Origin: Candidatus Gastranaerophilales bacterium
GTDB taxonomy: Bacteria > Cyanobacteriota > Vampirovibrionia > Gastranaerophilales > Gastranaerophilaceae
Assembly: GCA_944325865.1 (NCBI GenBank)
Contig: CALVBS010000003.1
Location: 137,223 to 201,222 of the forward strand
Length of the DNA stretch: 64,000 nt
Direction of reading: 5' to 3'
Under the pieces are notes generated by a model that saw only the letters and a program-made list of their open reading frames with translations, did not search any database and was not told where the DNA came from. Every line of letters begins with the position of its first letter. Position 1 is the first letter of the stretch. The position numbers and the translations under genes are program-made. Positions 34,886 to 44,995 of the stretch are shown piece after piece.

Positions 34886-35521
34886 ATGAATGAAGACGCA
34901 CTTAATTTTTTTCAGAATATGGCAAATGACCCTAATTGTACGCAGAATTCTTGTAAAATGGCTAAAAATAGTGATTTCTCCAATATTGATGCCGAATTTG
35001 TATTAAATTATGCATCAAAGGAATCCTCTATACTCGATTTAGGTGCGGGTACAGGTTTGTTAATAAACAAAATATATGATAAAGTAAGTAAAATTGTAGC
35101 TGTTGAACCGTTTGTGAAATTTACCGATTATATTGTAAAGTCAGATAATATTAACATAATTAATCAAACTATTAATGATTATGATACTGATGAAAAATTT
35201 GATTTTGTTACCCTGTTTGGAGTAATGCAATATTTTAGTGAACAGGAGGCTGTAGATATTTATAACAAAATCAGAAAATATCTTAAGCCTAAAGGGAAAA
35301 TTATTATTAAAAATCAATTCGGAACCGAGAATGATGTAAATGTTCAGGGATATTCCGAAGAATTAGGAAAAGAGTATTTCTCACAGTATCGATATTTACA
35401 AAAAGAAGTAAAAATACTTGAAAACACGGGGTTTAAAAATATAGAAATTTTTGATATATATCCACCTGAGTGCAACCGCTGGCAGAATACTCATTTTTAT
35501 GCAATAGTCGGAGGCGTGTAA
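34886..35521 (+). CDS. Class I SAM-dependent methyltransferase
   Basis: 211 residues. SILDLGAGTGLLINKIYDK (about residues 49-67) is SAM motif I; KIVAVEPF gives the acidic residue of motif II; FDFVTLFGVMQYFSEQEAVD is the post-II region. It is the second methyltransferase of the operon and not obviously a duplicate of the one at 32002. The target is probably a sugar or a substituent of the same polysaccharide. The gene begins nine bases after the nucleotidyltransferase stop. Confidence 0.85.
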   Translation: MNEDALNFFQNMANDPNCTQNSCKMAKNSDFSNIDAEFVLNYASKESSILDLGAGTGLLINKIYDKVSKIVAVEPFVKFTDYIVKSDNINIINQTINDYDTDEKFDFVTLFGVMQYFSEQEAVDIYNKIRKYLKPKGKIIIKNQFGTENDVNVQGYSEELGKEYFSQYRYLQKEVKILENTGFKNIEIFDIYPPECNRWQNTHFYAIVGGV

Positions 35522-35525
35522 AATA

Positions 35526-36815
35526 GTGAATTGGAAAAAGAAAATAAAATATTTTCTGCTGGATAAAATTAATCCGTACAGAATTGAGTATTATAAAAAA
35601 CAAAACAAAGAAAAAAGTTACAAAAAATCTTTGCGAAAAGAAAAGATTAATATTGTTTTTGTTTGTCATAGGCCGGCTATATGGGGATATCAGAAAACTA
35701 TATTTGAGGCCTGTATAAGTGATATCGATTTTGATGTTACGATAGTTGCAATCCCTAATAAAAAAGAATTGCCACAGGCGGGGTTATTGCATGAAGTTTA
35801 TGAATCTGAAGGGGCAGAGGAATATTTTAAGGAGTATCCTTGTCGTGTAATTAACGGATATAATTATGAAACACATGAATGGTTTGATTTAAAAGAATTG
35901 AAGCCGGATTATGTGTTTTTTCAAACTCCTTATAATATTTGCAGGCCAAAACTTTATCACAGTAAAGAAGTAAATAAGTTTGCCCGTATTTGTTATGTCC
36001 ACTATGGATTATCTATGTTGAAGGACCAGTGTGTGTTTAAAGAATTTGCTAAAGAATTTTTTCAATACTGTTCTTTAATATTTGCAGAAACCGAATACCA
36101 TAAACGGTCATATAAAGATGAAATTATAAAATATAATAGCCGTTTTAATTTTAATAACATTTTTTTATCAGGAAGTCCTGTTTTTGATAATCTGAAACCA
36201 TACAAAGATGCTGAATCATCATTATGGCGTCATCGAAATCATGAAAATTTCAGAATAATCTGGACTCCGCGGTGGAGTACCGGCGAGAATAATTGTAATT
36301 TCCTTGAGTATAAAGATGAATTATTTGGTTATGCGGAAAATAATAATTATGATTTTATATTTAGACCTCATCCGCAGGCTTTTTTAAACTATATTGCAGA
36401 AGATATTATGTCGGAAGCTGACATTGAGTCTTTGAAAAAAGATTATACAAATTCAAAAAATTGTACACTTGATTTATCAAAAGATTACCTTGCAACTTTG
36501 TATTCTTCAGATGTTCTTATTTCTGATCCGTCAGGAATTGACTTTGAATATCTGCTAACCGGAAAACCCATTATTTACACAAAAAAGTCTGATGAATGGG
36601 CAAATGATTTTGCAAAAAATGTTTTTATTGCAGCTTCTTACGTTGTTACTAATTGGGATGAGCTTCAAAAAACTCTGGAAATGCTAAGAAACGGCAATGA
36701 CCCTATGAAAAAGAAAAGGGCTGAAATTGTAGAAAAATATTTTTATTTTCCTGAAAACGGTGCGGGATATACAATAAAAGAATTAATCAAAAGGGATTTT
36801 TATGGCAAAAATTAG
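35526..36815 (+). CDS. CDP-glycerol glycerophosphotransferase family protein
   Basis: 429 residues. The C-terminal half carries Glyphos_transf-type blocks: IWTPRWSTGENN near residue 240, FIFRPHPQAF near 277 and SDVLISDPSGIDFEYLLTGKP near 335-355. Family members (TagB/TagF type) transfer a polyol phosphate from a CDP donor to a growing chain; a basic N-terminus without a membrane segment fits a peripheral protein. Start GTG at 35526, four bases after the methyltransferase stop; an ATG start would lose the conserved N-terminus. With the upstream nucleotidyltransferase it suggests a phosphodiester-linked group on the polysaccharide. Confidence 0.85.
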   Translation: MNWKKKIKYFLLDKINPYRIEYYKKQNKEKSYKKSLRKEKINIVFVCHRPAIWGYQKTIFEACISDIDFDVTIVAIPNKKELPQAGLLHEVYESEGAEEYFKEYPCRVINGYNYETHEWFDLKELKPDYVFFQTPYNICRPKLYHSKEVNKFARICYVHYGLSMLKDQCVFKEFAKEFFQYCSLIFAETEYHKRSYKDEIIKYNSRFNFNNIFLSGSPVFDNLKPYKDAESSLWRHRNHENFRIIWTPRWSTGENNCNFLEYKDELFGYAENNNYDFIFRPHPQAFLNYIAEDIMSEADIESLKKDYTNSKNCTLDLSKDYLATLYSSDVLISDPSGIDFEYLLTGKPIIYTKKSDEWANDFAKNVFIAASYVVTNWDELQKTLEMLRNGNDPMKKKRAEIVEKYFYFPENGAGYTIKELIKRDFYGKN

Positions 36816-37803
36816 TTTTCTGGTTACATATTATAATCAAAAAAATTTTGTTGAACGCTCTCTGATGAGCGTTTTGAATCAGAATCTGCCTTATGATTAC
36901 GAAATTCTTATTGGAGATGACGGCTCAACAGATGGAACTGTTGAAGAAGTTAATCGTTTTGTTGAAAAATATCCCGATAAAATTAAACTTTTTCAAATGC
37001 CGAGAAATAATGAACCTATGCAAAAATCAATACACAGGGCCGCCGCTAACAGAATTAATCTTTTAAAACATATGCATGGTGAATATTTCTGTGTTCTTGA
37101 CGGTGATGATTATTATAACAATATGAATTTTGCATCTAAAGGCATAAGTATTTTAGACAATAATAAAAGTTTGTCATGTTGTGCCTTTGATTTTGAACTG
37201 GTGTATAAGGACCGCAAAGAAACTTATAATACCGGAATAAAGAAAGAATGTATAATAAATGCCAAAAATTACGTGAAAAATTTATATCTGCATTCAGGGG
37301 CCTTTGTGTTCAGAAATATATTTACGCCTGAAAAAATAGATATTGCTGAGAAATCTAAAAATTTTGATGATAACTTAATCACAATATTTATGCTGCAGTT
37401 TGGGGATATGTACTATTTTAAGGAATTGGCTTATTCTTATTTACAATCTGAAAATAGTTTGTGGAATTCTTTTTCAAAGCCTGAACAACATTTGTTAAAT
37501 ACTATGGATTATGAAATAATATCAAAAGCGGCTCCTGTATTTAAGAGAGAATTGTTTTCCAGACAGTTTCAAAATATAAAATTCATATACCAAAATAAAA
37601 GTAGGCTGAAATTTTTACTTGGAGACATACTTTATGAGAAATATATTCAGGAGAACAAAGAATTAAACAACAAGATTGTTCTTGATTTTTTAAATTGGAA
37701 CATAATAAATTCTTTTCGGAAATGTGAACTTGTATTGTGGTATAATTCAGGAAAAATAAGAAGACAGTATGATAAAGTTTTTAGATTTATACAAAATAAA
37801 TGA
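36802..37803 (+). CDS. Glycosyltransferase family 2
   Basis: 333 residues, GT-A fold. [17 protein letters not shown] at the start, [15 protein letters not shown] with the nucleotide-binding Asp pair and [10 protein letters not shown] with the DxD-type metal motif (about residues 93-102). The C-terminal 130 residues are helical and may contact the acceptor. It overlaps the glycerophosphotransferase gene by 14 bases, with AAAGGGA before the ATG. It should add one sugar during synthesis of the surface polysaccharide repeat. Confidence 0.88.
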   Translation: MAKISFLVTYYNQKNFVERSLMSVLNQNLPYDYEILIGDDGSTDGTVEEVNRFVEKYPDKIKLFQMPRNNEPMQKSIHRAAANRINLLKHMHGEYFCVLDGDDYYNNMNFASKGISILDNNKSLSCCAFDFELVYKDRKETYNTGIKKECIINAKNYVKNLYLHSGAFVFRNIFTPEKIDIAEKSKNFDDNLITIFMLQFGDMYYFKELAYSYLQSENSLWNSFSKPEQHLLNTMDYEIISKAAPVFKRELFSRQFQNIKFIYQNKSRLKFLLGDILYEKYIQENKELNNKIVLDFLNWNIINSFRKCELVLWYNSGKIRRQYDKVFRFIQNK

Positions 37804-38857
37804 AAGATTCAGAGACGAAATTGATTTAAGGATAAAAGAAGTTCTTGATTCAGGCTGGTATGTGCTCGGTGAGCAAAACAAACGATTTACGGAGAATTTT
37901 GCAAACTTTTGTGGAGTTAAACACTGCATAGGCTGTGCAAACGGGCTTGAAGCTTTAAGTTTAATAATTAAAGCTTACGGCTTCGGTGCCGGAGATGAGA
38001 TAATGGTTCCTGCAAACACTTATATTGCATCGATTCTAGCAATTTCTGAAAACGGTTGTACCCCTGTGCTTGTTGAACCGGATATTAATACTTATAATAT
38101 AAATCCTGATTTAGTTGAAGAAAAAATTACATCTAAAACAAAAGCCATAATGGTTGTCCATCTTTACGGGCAAGCTGTGCAAATGCAAAAAATTCAGGAT
38201 TTGGCAGACAAATATAACTTAAAAATTATTGAAGACGCTGCTCAAGCTCACGGGGCTAAATATTTTAATAAACGGACCGGAAGCCTTGGTGATGCAGCAG
38301 GGTTTTCATTTTATCCCGGAAAAAATCTCGGATGTATGGGGGACGGCGGCTGTGTAACAACAAATGATGACGAACTTGCGGAAAAGATTAAAGCTATAGC
38401 AAATTATGGCAGTGACAGAAAGTATCACCATATTTATAAAGGGGTAAATTCCCGTCTTGATGAAATTCAGGCAGCAATTCTGGATGTGAAATTAAAATAT
38501 TTAGATAGTGATAATCAAAGACGCCGGAAAATTGCAAAATACTACAGAGAAAATATTAACAATCCTCTTATAATTTTGCCGCAAACTTATGATGAGATGT
38601 CTCATGTATGGCATATATTTGCGATAAGAACCAATAAACGTGACAGATTACAGCAATATTTGAAAGAAAACGGAATTGAGACTAATATTCATTACCCTAC
38701 GCCTCCGCATAAACAAATTGCATATAAGGAATGGAATAGTGTAAATCTTCCTGTGACTGAAAAAATACATAACGAAATTCTATCAATTCCAATGAGTCCG
38801 GTATTAACTGATTCAGAAGTTGAAAAGGTTGTTGAGGTATTAAATGACTGGAAGTAA
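37769..38857 (+). CDS. DegT/DnrJ/EryC1/StrS-family sugar aminotransferase (FdtB-like)
   Basis: 362 residues, PLP enzyme. [47 protein letters not shown] and [16 protein letters not shown] with PLP Lys K185 are all standard. DegT-family enzymes transaminate keto-sugar nucleotides; with FdtA in the same operon, C3 amination of dTDP-3-keto-6-deoxyhexose is the likely reaction. The gene overlaps the glycosyltransferase before it by 35 bases and the DUF4422 gene after it by 14, so coupling is tight. Confidence 0.93.
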   Translation: MIKFLDLYKINERFRDEIDLRIKEVLDSGWYVLGEQNKRFTENFANFCGVKHCIGCANGLEALSLIIKAYGFGAGDEIMVPANTYIASILAISENGCTPVLVEPDINTYNINPDLVEEKITSKTKAIMVVHLYGQAVQMQKIQDLADKYNLKIIEDAAQAHGAKYFNKRTGSLGDAAGFSFYPGKNLGCMGDGGCVTTNDDELAEKIKAIANYGSDRKYHHIYKGVNSRLDEIQAAILDVKLKYLDSDNQRRRKIAKYYRENINNPLIILPQTYDEMSHVWHIFAIRTNKRDRLQQYLKENGIETNIHYPTPPHKQIAYKEWNSVNLPVTEKIHNEILSIPMSPVLTDSEVEKVVEVLNDWK

Positions 38858-39746
38858 TAATAAAAGTATAAAGATTTTAGTCGCATTTCACAAACCATCC
38901 AAATTAATAAAAAGTGAAATATTAGTACCTATTCATGTCGGACGGGATATAGCTTTCCAAAAGTCAAAAGACGGTGTTATTTCACAAAAGGACTATGATT
39001 GGCTTATGGCTAACTGTATCGGAGATAATACAGGGGAGAATATATCGAGTCTAAATCGGGATTTTTGTGAGCTTACAGCTGTTTATTGGGCATGGAAAAA
39101 TTACGATAAACTTGATAATCCGGATTATATAGGCCTTATGCACTATAGAACCTTTTTTGATTTGTATGAATATGCAAAAAGTAACATTGCAAAATTTAAT
39201 GGTTTGGATTATCTCGGATACAATTATTATCTTATGGGAGATATATTATCCAAATATGAGGGCATAATTTCTAAAACACTGAATACAAGGATTGATTTTA
39301 ATCCTCCATGGTCTTTTGACTACTCAAATTCAAAATACTGGAAATTATCTGATAGTTATCATAAAGAGTTATATGAAATGTTTCTGCAATATCATGATGA
39401 TATTCATTTTAAGAATATGTTTGTATTAAAAAAAGAGGATTTTTTTGAGTATTGTGAAACTTTATTTGAAATTCTTTTTGATATGCAGCATAAATATGCT
39501 GACGATGAAAATATAACTGCCGAAAGATCTCTGGCTAGACATGCCGAAGGTATTTCTTCATTATTTTTTATGTATTTAAAAAAGATAAAGAACAGGCGTT
39601 TGCTGGAGTTACCATGGATAGGAATAAGTTCTCCACGGGCTTCCATATTCCATAAAATAGCTGCAAACTATTATTTTGTGAAATATAATATTTGGAAACA
39701 GGAAGAGACATACGTTAAATTTTTGAATCATGAAAAGAGAATTTAA
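38844..39746 (+). CDS. DUF4422 glycosyltransferase-like protein
   Basis: 300 residues. [13 protein letters not shown] at the start, [28 protein letters not shown] and [12 protein letters not shown] form the DUF4422 domain found in capsule and LPS loci, thought to be a glycosyltransferase. The C-terminus is helical. GAGG precedes the ATG. It lies between the aminotransferase and another family-2 glycosyltransferase, which fits a role in assembling the same polysaccharide. Confidence 0.88.
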   Translation: MTGSNNKSIKILVAFHKPSKLIKSEILVPIHVGRDIAFQKSKDGVISQKDYDWLMANCIGDNTGENISSLNRDFCELTAVYWAWKNYDKLDNPDYIGLMHYRTFFDLYEYAKSNIAKFNGLDYLGYNYYLMGDILSKYEGIISKTLNTRIDFNPPWSFDYSNSKYWKLSDSYHKELYEMFLQYHDDIHFKNMFVLKKEDFFEYCETLFEILFDMQHKYADDENITAERSLARHAEGISSLFFMYLKKIKNRRLLELPWIGISSPRASIFHKIAANYYFVKYNIWKQEETYVKFLNHEKRI

Positions 39747-39757
39747 GGGGAGTTGTT

Positions 39758-40795
39758 ATGATACCTGAGTTATTATCATTTTGTTGTGTTTCTTATAATC
39801 ATGAAAAATATATAGAGTCTTGTATAAAAAGTATCTGGAATAATGATTATAAAAATATTGAGATTTTTGTTCTTGATGACGGTTCGGAAGATAATAGCGT
39901 TAATGTTTTGAACGGGTTAAAATCCATCAGTCCCTGTCCAATGACGGTTATTTCGCAGAAAAATACCGGATGTATAGGAGCAAATTATAATAAACTTCTT
40001 AAAATGGCAAATGGAGAGTTTATTTCAATTATTTCATGCGATGATGCATTAATTGAAAATACTGTTAACCAAAAAGTTCAAATGATGCTTGATGATAAAA
40101 ATATTGCATATATTTGTAACTCCAGAATAACAGGTATAGATGAGAATGGTAATGAAACTAACGGTGTTCCGAAAATGAAACTTGATAGCTATAAGAATCC
40201 GGGTTCTCAAGATATTCTTGAATTGGATTTTAATGATTTTCATTCTTATTTTACACAGGGTTCCGTTTACAGACGGGATGTCATTCTGGCTTTTGGCGGT
40301 TTTGATGAGGATATGATTTGTGATGATATTATATTTAGGACAAAACTATCACGTTATATGCTTGAGCATCCGGAATTGCAGTTTAAAGTTTTGCATTCAC
40401 CGGCAGTATATTACAGGCTCCACTCTTCAAATGTTTCCAGAAACAGTTTGAGACAACTGAGCGGTATTATCGAATATTTGGATAGATACTGGAATGACAT
40501 GGCTCCTCCTGATATTTTGTATAAATGGCTGGATTTTTACGCAGCTTCAGCGGACAGCAAAGAAGACTTTTTAAATTTATTTGAAAACAATAATTATGCA
40601 TCTAAAATTCTTGAAAAGAAAAATTATCGTGATTGGTTTTTAAATAATAAAGAGTTTAAATCCATGGGTATATTATATAAACGGTTCGGAATTCCTTATA
40701 TACTTTGTTGGGAAAAATACAAAAAACAAAATTCCAGAACTTTAGTGATAAGGTTATTTAATATAAAAATTTTTAAATATACATTTCAGCTTTAG
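39758..40795 (+). CDS. Glycosyltransferase family 2
   Basis: 345 residues. FCCVSYNHEKYIESCIKSIW, EIFVLDDGSEDNSV (donor-binding Asp residues) and ISIISCDDALIENT (metal motif region) mark the GT-A fold; YRLHSSNVSRNSL near residue 222 is a common acceptor-side block. GGGGAG precedes the ATG by seven bases. Last gene of the polysaccharide operon; its stop overlaps the convergent STAS-like gene. Confidence 0.88.
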   Translation: MIPELLSFCCVSYNHEKYIESCIKSIWNNDYKNIEIFVLDDGSEDNSVNVLNGLKSISPCPMTVISQKNTGCIGANYNKLLKMANGEFISIISCDDALIENTVNQKVQMMLDDKNIAYICNSRITGIDENGNETNGVPKMKLDSYKNPGSQDILELDFNDFHSYFTQGSVYRRDVILAFGGFDEDMICDDIIFRTKLSRYMLEHPELQFKVLHSPAVYYRLHSSNVSRNSLRQLSGIIEYLDRYWNDMAPPDILYKWLDFYAASADSKEDFLNLFENNNYASKILEKKNYRDWFLNNKEFKSMGILYKRFGIPYILCWEKYKKQNSRTLVIRLFNIKIFKYTFQL

Positions 40796-41037
40796 ACAAA
40801 TTCAATATTTTGCAGGGCAAGTCCTGCGATAAAGTTTTTTATATTATCGGATTTAAGTCTGCATTTTATTTTTCCTGTCGGATTTGTTCCGTAATAAACG
40901 GCAGACGAAAGTACGGCTATTTTGGAGGCTTCAATTATATTCATTGAACTTAAATCCAGTTCAATGTCTGAATTTTTAGCCGTTTTAATTTTTTGTTTTA
41001 GCGTATTGATATTTTTTTCTTTTAATAAAACCGTCAT
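40792..41037 (-). CDS. Small STAS-like domain protein
   Basis: 81 residues. The pattern LKQKIKTAKNSDIELDLSSM followed by NIIEASKIAVLSSAVYY matches the beta-strand and helix of a stand-alone STAS (anti-sigma antagonist-like) domain, but the usual phosphorylated Ser after the strand is not clear. It is convergent with the glycosyltransferase (stops overlap by four bases) and divergent from kdsD. If real it could be a signalling adaptor. The ATG has no strong ribosome site. Confidence 0.55.
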   Translation of the reverse strand: MTVLLKEKNINTLKQKIKTAKNSDIELDLSSMNIIEASKIAVLSSAVYYGTNPTGKIKCRLKSDNIKNFIAGLALQNIEFV

Positions 41038-41141
41038 AATAGTTATTTCGTTTCAAATGATTACAAAGTTTAAATTTTGTAGCAAAAGTACTACTTTTAT
41101 ATGATTTTATTGTATAATTACCTTAAAGACGAGGTGGAAAT

Positions 41142-42113
41142 ATGATGACATTAGCAAGTATGAATGAACTGGCAAAAGAAGTTTTTGATATTGAAGCAAA
41201 TTCAATTTTGCGTCTGAAAAATAATATCGGTGAAGAATTTGATAAAGCGATTGAACTTATGTATGACTGCAAAGGCAGAGTGATTATTACAGGCATGGGA
41301 AAATCCGGACTTATCGGAAAGAAAATTGCCGCAACCTTGACTTCAACCGGAACTCCTTCATATTTTCTACATCCTGCGGAAAGTACACACGGAGACAGCG
41401 GTATTATAACGAAAGATGATGTGGTTGTTGCTATTTCCAACAGCGGTGAAACACAGGAATTATTAAATCTTCTGCCGTTGATTAAACGTTTTGGCGTAAA
41501 AATGATTGGAATGACAGGAAAGTTAAATTCTACTCTTGCACAGGCAAGTGATGTAGTTCTTGATATTTCAGTTGAAAGAGAAGCATGTCCTTTGAATAAA
41601 GCTCCTACCGCATCAACAACTGCAACTCTTGCTATGGGTGATGCTCTTGCGGTCTGTCTTTTGAAAAAACGCGGATTTACTGAAGAAGATTTCTTAATTT
41701 TCCATCCGTCAGGTGCTCTTGGTAAAGGTTTCTTATACAGAGTGTCGGATTTAATGAAAACAGAAGACTTGCCTCTTGCTCATGAAAATGACAAGTTTAG
41801 TGATGTCGTTGAAATTATTACCGAACATAAGCTGGGTATGGCAATGATTCTTTCTCCAAACGGCGAACTTGCAGGTGTTCTTACAGATGGTGACATCAGA
41901 AGAACACTGATGAAATACGGAGATACCTCAAAACTTATTATAAAAGATGTCATGACTGTTAATCCGAAAAGAATTACCGCAAATTCATATGGTGCAAGTG
42001 CATTGAATTTAATGGAAAAATATTCTATTACAGCTCTTGCAGTTGTTGATGAAAATAATAAACCTATTGGCGTAATTCATATTCATGACTTATTGAAAGC
42101 AGGTGTTGCATAA
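41142..42113 (+). CDS. kdsD: Arabinose-5-phosphate isomerase (KdsD/KpsF type)
   Basis: 323 residues: SIS sugar isomerase domain followed by two CBS domains. GMGKSGLIGKKIAATLTSTG, ESTHGDSGII (catalytic His) and ISNSGETQELLNLL are the SIS blocks; VSDLMKTEDLPLAHENDK and VMTVNPKRITANS begin the CBS units. It converts ribulose 5-phosphate to arabinose 5-phosphate for Kdo synthesis, implying an LPS-bearing outer membrane. GAGGTGG precedes the double ATG; a TATAAT lies near 41112. The stop overlaps the start of kdsC. Confidence 0.95.
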   Translation: MMTLASMNELAKEVFDIEANSILRLKNNIGEEFDKAIELMYDCKGRVIITGMGKSGLIGKKIAATLTSTGTPSYFLHPAESTHGDSGIITKDDVVVAISNSGETQELLNLLPLIKRFGVKMIGMTGKLNSTLAQASDVVLDISVEREACPLNKAPTASTTATLAMGDALAVCLLKKRGFTEEDFLIFHPSGALGKGFLYRVSDLMKTEDLPLAHENDKFSDVVEIITEHKLGMAMILSPNGELAGVLTDGDIRRTLMKYGDTSKLIIKDVMTVNPKRITANSYGASALNLMEKYSITALAVVDENNKPIGVIHIHDLLKAGVA

Positions 42114-42580
42114 TGATTAAACTTGCAGCTTTTGATGTTGACGGTGTTATGACCGACGGCAGTATTACATACGATGATAACGGTGTTGAATATAAAACAT
42201 TTAACGCAAAAGACGGGCATGGTATAGTTGAACTTCATAAAGCCGGTATTAAAACTGCAATTATTACAGGGCGGACTTGCAAGGCTCTTGAAAGGCGTGC
42301 TAAAGATTTGCAGATTGATGAATTATATCAGGGAGTAAAAAATAAACTTGACGTTTTGGATGAAATATTGAAAAAATACGAGATTTCTTATAATGAAGTT
42401 GCTTATATGGGAGATGATATTCCGGATATATGCATACTCGAAAAAGTTGAAATTGCAGGATGTCCAAAAGATGCGGTTCAAGAGGTTAAAGAGATTGCAA
42501 ATTTTGAGGCTGATAAAAATGGCGGGTGTGGTGCCGTCAGAGAATTTTGCGATTGCATATTAAAACAGATTCAAAACTAG
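42113..42580 (+). CDS. kdsC: 3-deoxy-D-manno-octulosonate 8-phosphate phosphatase
   Basis: 155 residues, a capless HAD phosphatase. FDVDGVMTDGSITYDDNG (motif I), ITGRTCKALERRAKDL (motif II, with the KdsC-type Arg) and YMGDDIPDICIL (motif IV) match KdsC. It removes phosphate from Kdo-8-phosphate. Coupling with kdsD (one-base overlap) supports the assignment. Confidence 0.95.
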   Translation: MIKLAAFDVDGVMTDGSITYDDNGVEYKTFNAKDGHGIVELHKAGIKTAIITGRTCKALERRAKDLQIDELYQGVKNKLDVLDEILKKYEISYNEVAYMGDDIPDICILEKVEIAGCPKDAVQEVKEIANFEADKNGGCGAVREFCDCILKQIQN

Positions 42581-42589
42581 GAGAAATTT

Positions 42590-42952
42590 ATGTACGAAAT
42601 AAAAACACAGGCTTTTTTTGCAGCAGCACATCATCTTTTAAATTATGACGGTAATTGCGAAAATCAGCATGGACATAACTGGATGGTAGAAGCTTATGTT
42701 ACCGGTGAAACGTTAGATAAGAGCAATATTCTTATTGATTATAAAGTTTTAAAACGCGAATTGAATGCGGTTTTAGAATTGTTGGATCATAAAGATATTA
42801 ATGAACTTCCGGAATTCAAAGGAGAAAGTCCTTCAAGCGAGATGATTGCAGCATTTATATACAGTAAATTAAAAGAAAAAATCGTGCAGTTAAGTAAAGT
42901 TTCAGTATGGGAAACCCAAACTTCATGCTGTAGTTATTATGAAGCCGAATAG
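42590..42952 (+). CDS. queD: 6-carboxytetrahydropterin synthase / 6-pyruvoyl-tetrahydropterin synthase family
   Basis: 120 residues. FFAAAHHLLNYDGNCENQHG carries the first zinc His pair and the catalytic Cys, and GHNWMVEA the third His; LDHKDIN and a C-terminal Glu (SVWETQ) complete the active site. The family makes 6-carboxytetrahydropterin for queuosine/7-deazaguanine synthesis. No other queuosine gene is nearby. AGGAG precedes the ATG, nine bases after kdsC. Confidence 0.9.
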   Translation: MYEIKTQAFFAAAHHLLNYDGNCENQHGHNWMVEAYVTGETLDKSNILIDYKVLKRELNAVLELLDHKDINELPEFKGESPSSEMIAAFIYSKLKEKIVQLSKVSVWETQTSCCSYYEAE

Positions 42953-42979
42953 TAAAAATATAATAAGGAAAGAGAGATT

Positions 42980-43825
42980 ATGAATTTAATACAGGCAGTT
43001 TTAATGGGAATAGTTCAAGGACTAAGCGAATTTTTACCGATATCAAGTTCTGCTCACCTTGTATTCACGTCAAATTTTTATAAGGTTTTTAAAGGCATAG
43101 AAATTGTAAAAGAATCAAATCAAGAAGTTTTTCTTGATATCATGCTTCATCTTGGAACCCTGATTGCCGTATTGATTTTCTTCAGAAAAGAAATCTGGCA
43201 GATTTTGAAAGCTCTTATAGAGGCATGCCGTAAAAAAGATTTTTCTAATCATGATGCAAAAGTAGGTTTGTACATAATTCTTGGTACAATAATAACCATT
43301 GTAATGGCACTTCCTATGGAAAAATTTGCGGAACGTCTCGTTTACAGTCCGCAAATTGTAGGGGTATTGCTTGTAATTACGGGATTTGTACTTTTTGCAA
43401 GTGAATACATGTCAAAACATTTGCCAGCAAGAAAGGATAAAGTTGATTTAAAAACTTCACTTTGGATTGCCGTTGCTCAAGGTTTGGCTGTACTTCCGGG
43501 GTTTTCACGTTCGGGCTGGACTATTGCAACAGGCCTGTTTAAAGGGTTGGATAGAGTTACAGCTGCAAAATATTCTTTCCTTTTAAGTATTCCTATAATT
43601 CTTGGTGCATCAATGGTTTATCCTTTTATTAAAATAGATATGGCTGAAGCTCTTACATATAACTGGACTGCAATAGTTGCAGGTACAGTTGTCTCCGGAC
43701 TTGTAGGCTATTTGTGTATTAAGTATTTTATAAAATTTTTGTCGAAATTTTCTTTAGCAATTTTCGGATATTATTGCATTATAGCAGGTATTTTTACTGC
43801 AGTATTTTTTAATATTTACAAATAA
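42980..43825 (+). CDS. uppP: Undecaprenyl-diphosphatase (BacA/UppP type)
   Basis: 281 residues with about eight transmembrane helices. GIVQGLSEFLPISSSAHL (Glu-rich catalytic motif, residues about 11-28) and LPGFSRSGWTIATGL (second motif, Ser and Arg) are diagnostic. It recycles undecaprenyl diphosphate for peptidoglycan and surface polysaccharides and gives bacitracin tolerance. AAGGAAAGAGAG precedes the ATG; it is the last gene of the run from kdsD. Confidence 0.96.
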   Translation: MNLIQAVLMGIVQGLSEFLPISSSAHLVFTSNFYKVFKGIEIVKESNQEVFLDIMLHLGTLIAVLIFFRKEIWQILKALIEACRKKDFSNHDAKVGLYIILGTIITIVMALPMEKFAERLVYSPQIVGVLLVITGFVLFASEYMSKHLPARKDKVDLKTSLWIAVAQGLAVLPGFSRSGWTIATGLFKGLDRVTAAKYSFLLSIPIILGASMVYPFIKIDMAEALTYNWTAIVAGTVVSGLVGYLCIKYFIKFLSKFSLAIFGYYCIIAGIFTAVFFNIYK

Positions 43826-43989
43826 ATTTGTTTTTGTTAAATTTGAGACGTCAATATCTGCTTTTTGAATGTTAGGGATAACGGATTACGCTTTGAATTT
43901 GTGTAAAAAAATGTAAAGATATTATCCTAAATGGCAAAAAATAATTTTGACGTGTCTTATATGTACAGACTTATTTGTGTGGAGTAAAG

Positions 43990-44994
43990 ATGATTTTACC
44001 TATTTCAAATTACAGCAGTAATGTTAAATTTTCTTCCGAGCCGAACAACGAGGAGAAAAAACTTCCTTATTCCAAAGATACATTATTAAAAAATAATCTT
44101 GGTACAAGAGCCCGTATCACTATGGATAAGGTTACAAATGCATTTACCGTTTATCCCGTTAAAGGTTTACGCGGAAGCCGAAATTCAAATTTTTATGAAT
44201 TTTTAACTATGGGTACGGTTCCTTATCTGATTGGAAGCGGCATGCTTATGGCTGTTTTTATGGGGCCTAACGGCAAATATAATCCTTTTAGCAGTGCTAA
44301 AGCAAAAGCTCTGGGTAAGAAAATGGCACTTGGGGTTTTGTTCTATGGTGTAATGAAAGAAATCGCAAAATCTTTTGTTACTAAGCCCGTTCAACTTTTA
44401 ACCGGAGTTGACACAACGGTTCCTTATGCCAAATTTATCTATGAATTGCCGGAAAGTATTGATGATACAGATATTACAAGTATAGAATATCATCAGGCTA
44501 TGGAAAGTACGGAATTTCCTCGCTGGGATTTGTTATACGGTGATGAATCAAAGGGAGAAACCCGTAATTTCAGATATGATAAAATTGCAAAAAAACTTGG
44601 CATGGGTGACAAACTGAATGATTCGGATCAGGAAGTTAAACAGAGAATAAAAGAAATTGTAGTAAAAACCATGACTGCTAAAAATCTTTCTTCATATTTA
44701 TGGGGAGCTTTAGGCGTATGTGTTGCTTTCCAGACTCCGTGGGAAGATTTCTTTAATACAAAAGGTTTTGCAAAATCAACAAAACAGTTCGGAAGATCAT
44801 TATGGGAAAGCATGAAAGAGTTTTATAACGGCAACGGTTCAGGATTGAGAAAACACTGCGGCAAATTATTACTGGGTATTGCTGCTTTATCTTCAATTCT
44901 AGGGGTTACAAATGTTATGTCAAGTTCTAAAAAACCGTCTAAACTTGATTCGGCGGATATAATAGAAAAAGACAGAAAGTATGTGGTGAACTGA
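43990..44994 (+). CDS. Tagged integral membrane protein, lineage type
   Basis: 334 residues from the ATG at 43990, placed by GTGTGGAG just upstream; the TTG at 43975 would lie before that site. It starts MILPISNYSSNVKFSSEPNN, a polar leader with an Asn-x-Lys-Phe core like the other tagged proteins. One hydrophobic helix lies near residues 75-95, another weaker near 110-125, a third near 225-240 and a fourth near 290-305. A soluble stretch from about 150 to 220 is acidic. I recognise no domain. It is the first gene of a three-gene operon: two bases separate it from the 898-residue protein. Confidence 0.85.
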   Translation: MILPISNYSSNVKFSSEPNNEEKKLPYSKDTLLKNNLGTRARITMDKVTNAFTVYPVKGLRGSRNSNFYEFLTMGTVPYLIGSGMLMAVFMGPNGKYNPFSSAKAKALGKKMALGVLFYGVMKEIAKSFVTKPVQLLTGVDTTVPYAKFIYELPESIDDTDITSIEYHQAMESTEFPRWDLLYGDESKGETRNFRYDKIAKKLGMGDKLNDSDQEVKQRIKEIVVKTMTAKNLSSYLWGALGVCVAFQTPWEDFFNTKGFAKSTKQFGRSLWESMKEFYNGNGSGLRKHCGKLLLGIAALSSILGVTNVMSSSKKPSKLDSADIIEKDRKYVVN

Positions 44995-44995
44995 T

